Part shown: one piece after another, positions 37,101 to 41,684 of the stretch
Layout of the letters: the number at the start of each line of letters is the position of its first letter
Position numbering within the stretch: the stretch's first letter is position 1
DNA from: Amoeboaphelidium occidentale
Lineage: Eukaryota > Aphelidiomycota > Aphelidea
Length of the DNA stretch: 41,684 nucleotides
NCBI GenBank assembly: GCA_023515795.1
Contig: JALGPX010000026.1
Location: 1 to 41,684, forward strand
Reading direction: 5' to 3'
The notes under the pieces: generated by a model
Seen by the model: the letters and a program-made list of their open reading frames with translations, nothing else
The model's database searches: none
What the model was told of the DNA's origin: nothing
Translations under genes and position numbers: made by a program

Positions 37101-37467
37101 CTACAGCGGCAATGTACTTCATGATCAGCTTGGAAGCTTCAGTTTTTCCTGCACCCGATTCTCCAGAGATGATCACACACTGATCAACGGAACGACCTCT
37201 CATGTTCCTGAAGGCATTATCAGCAATCGAGTAAATATGAGGAGGCATTTCATACATGTACTTTCCTTTGTACAACTCGATGTACTGAGGACCATAGATG
37301 TCATACTTCTGATAAGGATTGATTGAGACAACCACATCGCCGATACTAGAGTAAACCTTGCTGTTCTGGAAGCGCAGTTTCAAGTTTTCATTCAAAGCCT
37401 TTTCATCAAGTGCTTGCAATAGCGTTAAGTCTGGCACACCAACTTTATCTTCTGCTAGCTGGGTCAT
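34117..37467 (-). CDS. short-tailed class I myosin (Myo1d-like)
   Basis: A single-exon protein of 1116 aa, start ATG at 37467 (MTQLAEDKVGVPDL). Motor domain ~1-690: P-loop GESGAGKT (102-109), switch I NDNSSRFGK, switch II DIYGFEVF. The residue 16 positions before DAMAK (TEDS site) appears to be Thr, so activation by a PAK/Ste20-type kinase is possible. The neck (~700-900) has IQ-like basic helices including two tandem ~65-residue units, each with a W/F-x-x-IQWP centre and an M-A-K-(K/R)-YR end. The tail is a TH1 (myosin_TH1) lipid-binding domain to the C-terminus (SETFKGKKANYEVSVPVQF, RLIVLTDKTVYIL). There is no SH3 or acidic CA region. This differs from Myo3/5 of yeast and matches short-tailed metazoan/protist myosin I, which links membranes to actin. 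Confidence 0.93.
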   Translation of the reverse strand: MTQLAEDKVGVPDLTLLQALDEKALNENLKLRFQNSKVYSSIGDVVVSINPYQKYDIYGPQYIELYKGKYMYEMPPHIYSIADNAFRNMRGRSVDQCVIISGESGAGKTEASKLIMKYIAAVAESSQDVDKIKEQLLNSNPCLEALGNAKTTRNDNSSRFGKYMDLQFDFKGDPVGGYVTTYLLEKARIIRQNAGERSFHIFYQLIKGADAELLSRLNLTRNALDYRYLSNSKVQTVDGIDDKAEFDTVRSSMKAIGIDEEDEEILYEIVAAVLHLGNIDFADQEDKSQGCVVANEKSALSLQNAASLLGVTSDALLAALTTKTVKDMSKQKDHTDMTVALNADKASYTRDAMAKGLYERFFNWFIRLLNSKINYETRERKNVIGVLDIYGFEVFTKNGFEQFCINYTNERLQQVFIQLTLKSEQEEYASEGITWNHIEYFNNEVICSLIEAKPKGILSLLDEECLRPGEVSDKTFLAKLNQNVIKHAHFDSKEKSYKTDHSLTEDVFRLQHYAGPVTYNVEGFLDKNTDLLNKNVLHTLNDSSKHQIRSVFPESKTDSDLKRPETLGSQFRTSISQLMENLLSKNPHYIRCVKPNLEKKAGVYDEELVLHQCRYLGLLENIRVRRAGFCYRQNFEKFVDRYKMLSKNTWPHLKGTPAENAASIMTSVGFAKPEFEIGKTKIFIKNPSTVFALEEKRENMKHTVASKIRANYLAYIYRKKYLRMKQAAIKLQSVIRMYPQKKIHKSNIRKIRIVTKIAKGFVQRKRYRLMLARQPSKAVPIIRRFWIRRLRLKFLKEAKESMIKAGRRWHKIQWPEASEELKATSELLLSMYRKVMAKKYRDNTKRAAPILSRFFLRCLRKNYLQKTLKSAVMQAKNWRHIQWPTKASACVKDVLQPMKIVYHRFMAKRYRKGLSPARKNMLELKLIASETFKGKKANYEVSVPVQFKGAHFDLTSASSAAKWNKINSNNEQVVFAAMTDKYHRHALKKVVPRLIVLTDKTVYILDGKSLALKEYSPISNVTQVSTTNLADGFIGLHETDSKKGDCLYQFQSSGIAIEFASRVQYLTKKSINCSAQISLNAGKKTAIIKFSQDKSLPQTAITVTKDGASIIIAQDA

Positions 37468-37534
37468 CGCGTGAAGATAAGATAATCTATTTTTAATTTC
37501 GATAGAAACGCACAAACAGCTCTTAGGATGTAAA

Positions 37535-39170
37535 TCAATAGTTTCTAAGAGCAGGATGACCTTGTTCGATCATTCTTTCAAGTCTCTTACCAATGGCATC
37601 ATTTAATCCTAATAAGAACTTTGCTCTTGCTTCAATAGCTTTTGCACCACGGAAAGCTTTCATAGAATGAAAATCAAAGTAATTAGCATATTCCAGACTA
37701 TCTCCTTCCAAATCTTCATCTTTGACTAGATCATAGTCAACTCGTAAGTATTGGATCTCTCCTGGGTGAGTAACTGCGAGTCTGTCTAGAATAATTTTGT
37801 CGTCTCTAATGGAGAAAATCTGCATTCTGTTCTCCTCATCTTCAAAAATGAGCACACCTAGACATATGCTTACCTGCAGAATCTTCCAACATTTTCTTTG
37901 TTAGTTTCCAGTCTCCGTTGGAAGCGAAGAGTGCCAAATGAACATCCGTAGGAGAAACATAGTATTTCTCGCACAGATATTTGATTGCATCTGTAACATG
38001 TTTATCTCCATTTTGGGTGATATTTGATTTCCTTGAGCGAGAAGGGGTTTTATCAACACGAATAACCGCTGGTGATTTTGGAAACTTCTCTTTTTGAATT
38101 TCGTCGCTGTACTGCTGGTCAGGTACACTTTTCGTCTTATTAACAGCGAATTCAGGCGTAGGCATAACTTCTTGAGACTTTGCTATTTCGACTTGTGTGA
38201 AAGGCACAGATTCTTCGTTCTCTCCTTCTGACTCGAATACTTCTCTGACCTTTTGAGGTTGAAGTTTCTTCTTTGGTGTGATATCCTTGCTCTCCTTTTT
38301 CTTGGGAGATCTTTTAGGAACTTCTGGTTTCTTAGCCTGCAGAGATTCAGGTAAACCATCGCGAGTACTTCCACTTGGTAAACCATCTATCTTCTGCCCA
38401 AGTTTCAAGTGATAAGCAGCGCGCTCTCGTAAACTTTGCCAAGTTCTACCTGGAAACAAATGCTGAAAATACTCATAGAACGACTTTCCGGTTATTGGCG
38501 GTTTATACTTTTCGATCAGGTATTCCAACAGTTTATCTTCGTCTGCAGAGTACTGCTGGCGATGTGCTGCAGCAACAGTCAACTTTACGGGAACATCAGG
38601 ATCGTCTTTTTCTGAAGCTTCCTTCAACATAGCCAAGTAATCCATATGTTTAACTTCACCGGATATTCTTCTTCTTTTTGGCGAAGTATCTTCTTCAGCA
38701 GGTTCTTCATGGATCTGACCTTCTTCGTCAGAGTACTCCGGTTCAATAATATAATCATCCAAGTTTAGCACTTCATTAGCTTTAACGGAATCGATAATAA
38801 ATTGGCTGTTGTAAAAGAGTTCTGTTTTAACTTTTGGCTGAGCACCTTTGCCAACTAAAACGAGTGCAACTTTGAAGTTGTTATCCTCTTCATTCTTCAC
38901 CACTGTGCCGCCATTGTCCTGAATTAACTTTAATAGCTTCTTCTTATTATCACAGGAACTGTCAATGTAGAATATCAAGTTCTTGAACAGCGGGTCTTTC
39001 TCTTTTGTTTTCGATTTTGCTTTTGGGTTAGGCGAGCTTTTGGCTGGGGCCTTCTTTTCTACTTTCGCTGGGCTGGCTTTTGTCTTGACTTTTCGTTTAC
39101 TTCTGCTCTTTAGCACAGCCAACATTGGATCCTCATCAAATTCAGTCAGTTCAGGCATTTTTTGTTGCAT
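37535..39170 (-). CDS. RAP1: telomere protein Rap1
   Basis: Two exons: 37874-39170 and 37535-37839, joined over a 34-nt intron with a TTGAAG acceptor; 533 aa. An N-terminal basic tail precedes a BRCT domain (~60-145: PLFKNLIFYIDSSCDN, LIQDNGGTVV, YNSQFIIDSVKANEVL). A single Myb domain (~210-262: RQQYSADEDKLLEYLIEKY, FPGRTWQSLRERAAYHLK) and an SP/KK-rich linker follow. The Rap1 C-terminal domain (~430-533: DAIKYLCEKYYVSPTDVHLA, FASNGDWKLTKKML) spans the intron. This is the full Rap1 domain order; one Myb (human-like) rather than two. It binds shelterin partners at telomeres or subtelomeric silencing sites. A 16-nt intron (37858-37873, TCTAG end) would also keep frame, giving 539 aa. Confidence 0.88.
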
Positions 39171-39395
39171 AAAGAAAATCGCGGATGGCTTGTTTCAGCT
39201 CGAAAGCGCTGGCTAAACAGTTTCTTAGTCTATTAACTCTATCGATTCAGTGTTGTAATATCTTTGAGCATCATCTAGCCCCCAGGGCCGAGGTTCTGCG
39301 CATAGGCGGAAAAAGGTTTGATCGAAACCATGTCATGCTATGAAAATTCGCAGCACGCTTGACAGCCATCTCGCCCACTCTCCGGATGATAAAGT

Positions 39396-40658
39396 TTACC
39401 CATTAAGAAAGCATTTAAAAGGATGCCCCGCAGGTAAACCCTGTTTTAATTGTGTCAGTTGTCGTTTCGACAGCAGAGGAATAATCTTGAATTTTACATG
39501 ATTTTTCAAATGTTCATGCAGCAGCAGGAAAGAGATATCATTGAATAGAGTTCCAATTGGTACTGACCGAAGAAGTTTCTTAAAAGTATCCGAATGTGTG
39601 TCTTGGCCTGAAAGTATATAATCGAGCAATTGTAAAGAGTCCAGCGACACATCTTTTGATAATTTCAATATGCCTTTGGTTTCACACATTCTTTGCTTGT
39701 AACAGTTGGATGATAAATATTCGGAATATTCTAGAAGCTTTGTACTCAGTTTCTTAACCTTGTCGCCATTGTAGACAATCAGACGATCAACTTGTGGAAA
39801 TTTGAAGGTAACGGGAGTGTATTTCATATCAAACTTCACAGATAAGAAATCGATAGGCCCATCAGGTCGTGGAGTATCTGCATATGGTGTACCATCAGCT
39901 TGGTTTTCGTCTCTCATATTAGAAGTGTCCACAAACTGAGGTCTCAAAAGAACGTAAGAACCTTTTCCAGTCAAGTTCGCTTTTGTGCCATGGTTCACTA
40001 ATAAGAGCTGGTCATTGTCAGCCCTTAGAGCGTCTACAATAGTATCAAATAATCCGATGCGCCACAGCATAAACCAATTATCAATTGCGAAATCATATGA
40101 AGCCGTTAATCCTTCGAGTACAAGGCCATCAGATACTTCAGCAGAAAAGTCTAAAACAACATCAAACGGTTTGCCTTCGTGGTGGAGATAATTCTGGGCG
40201 TGACTATCGGTACTCCATGGGAAACTTGTCTTGTGGTTGTATCTCAGTCGATTAAACGGGGTGTTTTCCATAATCTCTCCTGTCAAATGTTTGCCTTTCG
40301 CTTCGGCATCGCTTCCTGTAACTTTCAAGAACCTCGAGTCAGGAGTACTATGAATGTATCCCAAACAAGCTGTCATCACTGCGTAGAGGCATACCATTTC
40401 TTGTTGAGGTTCAGTCAGTTCAATAACGTGCTTCGCTGCAAACCCCGCAAAAGCTAAAGCAGTTGAAGAGTGCTGAATAACCTTGTCGCTAGTTTTCTTA
40501 GCGAGCTTCAAGTTCGCGTGACCATTGTAAGTGAATGGTTCTTTTCCTGAAGGGCAAAGCTGGAACTCTGTAGTCAGAACGCTCATGTGGTTCTTTACGT
40601 AAACTTTGACGCAAGCAATTAGACCGAGCGTGCCCAAATATAGAAGCCAAATAAGCAT
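39396..40658 (-). CDS. unrecognised 420-aa membrane-anchored protein
   Basis: A single exon. The N-terminus (MLIWLLYLGTLGLIACVKVYV) is an uncleaved signal anchor or signal peptide. The rest is globular, alpha/beta in look, with no repeats: EFQLCPSGKEPFTYNG, HANLKLAKKTSDKVI, FPWSTDSHAQNYLHHEGKPF, ASYDFAIDNWFMLWRIGLFD, LLVNHGTKANLTGKGSYVLLR and a helical, Lys/Leu-rich C-terminus. NLT and NDIS are potential glycosylation or surface sites. Four Cys residues outside the membrane segment could pair. I do not recognise a domain; the positions of the His, Asp and Ser residues do not fit a known catalytic triad I can name. A second haplotype of its 5' part is at 40833-41371. It is divergent from NAR1. 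Confidence 0.65.
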   Translation of the reverse strand: MLIWLLYLGTLGLIACVKVYVKNHMSVLTTEFQLCPSGKEPFTYNGHANLKLAKKTSDKVIQHSSTALAFAGFAAKHVIELTEPQQEMVCLYAVMTACLGYIHSTPDSRFLKVTGSDAEAKGKHLTGEIMENTPFNRLRYNHKTSFPWSTDSHAQNYLHHEGKPFDVVLDFSAEVSDGLVLEGLTASYDFAIDNWFMLWRIGLFDTIVDALRADNDQLLLVNHGTKANLTGKGSYVLLRPQFVDTSNMRDENQADGTPYADTPRPDGPIDFLSVKFDMKYTPVTFKFPQVDRLIVYNGDKVKKLSTKLLEYSEYLSSNCYKQRMCETKGILKLSKDVSLDSLQLLDYILSGQDTHSDTFKKLLRSVPIGTLFNDISFLLLHEHLKNHVKFKIIPLLSKRQLTQLKQGLPAGHPFKCFLNG

Positions 40659-40831
40659 GGGAAAATCAGAGCGAACTAAAGAAGTGTCAATGCCTACCCC
40701 TGAAAGTTCTCCTGTAATTTTGACAGGACTTTACCAAAGATTCGGAGCCATGCTTATGCTCAAGCTTACGGAATTCAACTAAGCTTCGTTAGAAAGTGAA
40801 TATCATGGAGCAATTACTAATTATCCTAACC
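40120..40831. repeat. contig-end overlap, version 1 (matches 40833-41544)
   Basis: These 712 bp align without indels to 40833-41544 and differ at only a small number of sites, including a cluster near 40255-40280. The block includes the 5' part of the 420-aa gene, the divergent promoter and the region around an upstream ATG of NAR1. The N at 40832 marks the unmerged join. Confidence 0.85.
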
Positions 40832-40832
40832 N
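40832..40832. other. assembly gap (single N)
   Basis: It separates two versions of the same 712 bp. It is best explained as two haplotype contigs that were placed end to end, so the sequence to the right re-starts inside the 420-aa gene. Confidence 0.85.
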
Positions 40833-41371
40833 ACAAGGCCATCAGATACTTCAGCAGAAAAGTCTAAAACAACATCAAACGGTTTGCCTTCGTGGTGGAG
40901 ATAATTCTGGGCGTGACTATCGGTACTCCATGGGAAACTTGTCTTGTGGTTGTATCTCAGTCGATTGAACGGAGTTTTTTCCATAATCTCTCCTTTCAAA
41001 TGTTTGCCTTTCGCTTCGGCATCGCTTCCTGTAACTTTCAAGAACCTCGAGTCAGGAGTACTATGAATGTATCCCAAACAAGCTGTCATCACTGCGTAGA
41101 GGCATACCATTTCTTGTTGAGGTTCAGTCAGTTCAATAACGTGCTTCGCTGCAAACCCCGCAAAAGCTAAAGCAGTTGAAGAGTGCTGAATAACCTTGTC
41201 GCTAGTTTTCTTAGCGAGCTTCAAGTTCGCGTGACCATTGTAAGTGAATGGTTCTTTTCCTGAAGGGCAAAGCTGGAACTCTGTAGTCAGAACGCTCATG
41301 TGGTTCTTTACGTAAACTTTGACGCAAGCAATTAGACCGAGCGTGCCCAAATATAGAAGCCAAAGTACCAT
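40833..41371 (-). CDS. 5' part of the 420-aa unknown gene, second haplotype
   Basis: About 179 codons, truncated at the contig edge. The protein starts MVLWLLYLGTLGLIACVKVY instead of MLIWLLYLG, and differs by LKGEIMEKTPF for LTGEIMENTPF. Otherwise it is the same as residues 1-179 of the gene at 39396-40658. Amino-acid changes are confined to the membrane anchor and one loop. I regard it as an allele, not a second gene. Confidence 0.75.
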
Positions 41372-41598
41372 GGGAAAATCAGAGCGAACTAAAGAAGTGT
41401 CAGTGTCTACCCCTGAAAGTTCTCCTGTAATTTTGACAGGACTTTACCAAAGATTCGGAGCCATGCTTATGCTCAAGCTTACGGAATGCAACTAAGCTTC
41501 GTCAGAAAGTGAATATCATGGAGCAATTACTAATTAACCAAACCTTTGATAAGATCTTGGATCCAATCTTTTCCTTGAAACGCTCTTTGACTCAAAGC

Positions 41599-41684
41599 AT
41601 GAGCAAATTATCAGCTGGACTCGTACTCGGAGATTTGAACGATTTTATTGCGCCCTCTCAGGCGTGTATTAAGCCAACATCATC
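41599..41684 (+). CDS. NAR1: cytosolic Fe-S assembly factor NAR1/NARFL (5' part)
   Basis: The frame runs off the end of the window. The start MSKLSAGLVLGDLNDFIAPS followed by QACIKPTSS matches the N-terminus of NAR1/IOP1 (family pattern MS-FS..L.L.DL.DFI.PSQ.CIKP), including the first Cys of the N-terminal [4Fe-4S] site. NAR1 is an iron-only-hydrogenase-like protein that works with Cia1/CIAO1 to insert Fe-S clusters into cytosolic and nuclear proteins. An in-frame ATG at 41518 would add 27 residues, but the family starts at the later Met. The promoter is shared with the divergent 420-aa gene. Confidence 0.85.
   Translation, partial: MSKLSAGLVLGDLNDFIAPSQACIKPTS

Noticed and set aside
39315-39329. 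Hairpin ggtttgatcgaaacc as a tRNA T-arm
   Set aside because: No acceptor stem, D-arm or anticodon arm could be built around it. It is a simple 5-bp stem in a 225-bp intergenic region.
40833-41371. A tandem paralogue of the 420-aa gene
   Set aside because: The copies match for the full 712 bp to the contig edges without indels, with an N between; unmerged haplotypes explain this better than duplication.
41518-41598. 27-residue N-terminal extension of NAR1 from the ATG at 41518
   Set aside because: Family members begin at the MSxxS methionine found at 41599. The upstream stretch also differs between the two haplotypes (LINQT versus LIILT).

Overview
The window is nuclear DNA of a small-genome eukaryote. 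Genes are mostly intron-poor and tightly packed on both strands. I rebuilt about 18 introns, and nearly all are 32-43 nt with GT-AG ends. 3' ends are extremely short, with AATAAA often overlapping the stop codon. The gene set (Rap1 with BRCT, Myb and C-terminal domain, Wee1, seipin, RINT1/Tip20, paxillin-like LIM protein, short-tailed class I myosin, ankyrin-RasGEF, class III old yellow enzyme) points to an opisthokont. An early-diverging fungus or a rozellid/aphelid-type relative fits best, but I cannot prove the lineage from sequence alone.

Layout: 1-5137 is a poorly assembled accessory zone. It holds three truncated copies of a pogo-like transposon, a decayed hAT element, a predicted membrane protein, a secreted lysine/aspartate-rich protein cut by a gap, and two versions of a small ubiquitin-like/transmembrane gene. 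5138-16699 carries MCMBP, an unknown basic protein, a DDX21-type helicase, a ~1372-aa ankyrin/helical-bundle/RasGEF protein, seipin and mitochondrial bL34. 16700-29680 carries an unknown 165-aa gene, RINT1, a GDSL phospholipase-like protein, PP5, uL13 (RPL13A), a second divergent RasGEF, a four-LIM paxillin-like protein, an old yellow enzyme and an NTF2-like protein. 29681-41684 carries mitochondrial uL15, a DnaJ-X protein, Wee1, a class I myosin, Rap1, an unrecognised 420-aa membrane-anchored protein (present twice because of the assembly) and the start of NAR1.

Gene relationships: several genes belong to shared cell-cycle, replication or telomere themes (MCMBP, Wee1, PP5, Rap1). Others concern cortex and membrane signalling (two RasGEFs, LD-motif LIM protein, myosin I) or lipid and membrane traffic (seipin, RINT1, phospholipase). 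No operon logic applies. Neighbours are arranged as divergent pairs with tiny shared promoters and convergent pairs with 10-70 bp between stop codons.

Assembly caveat: there are five N gaps (430, 2579, 4543, 13298-13318, 40832). At 4543, 13298-13318 and 40832 the sequence on one side is repeated on the other, as expected from unmerged haplotypes of a heterozygous genome. Background divergence between these copies is only about 1-2%. The ubiquitin-like gene is the exception: its two versions are almost identical at both ends but strongly different across about 140 bp in the middle. That local hypervariability is the most intriguing signal in the window.
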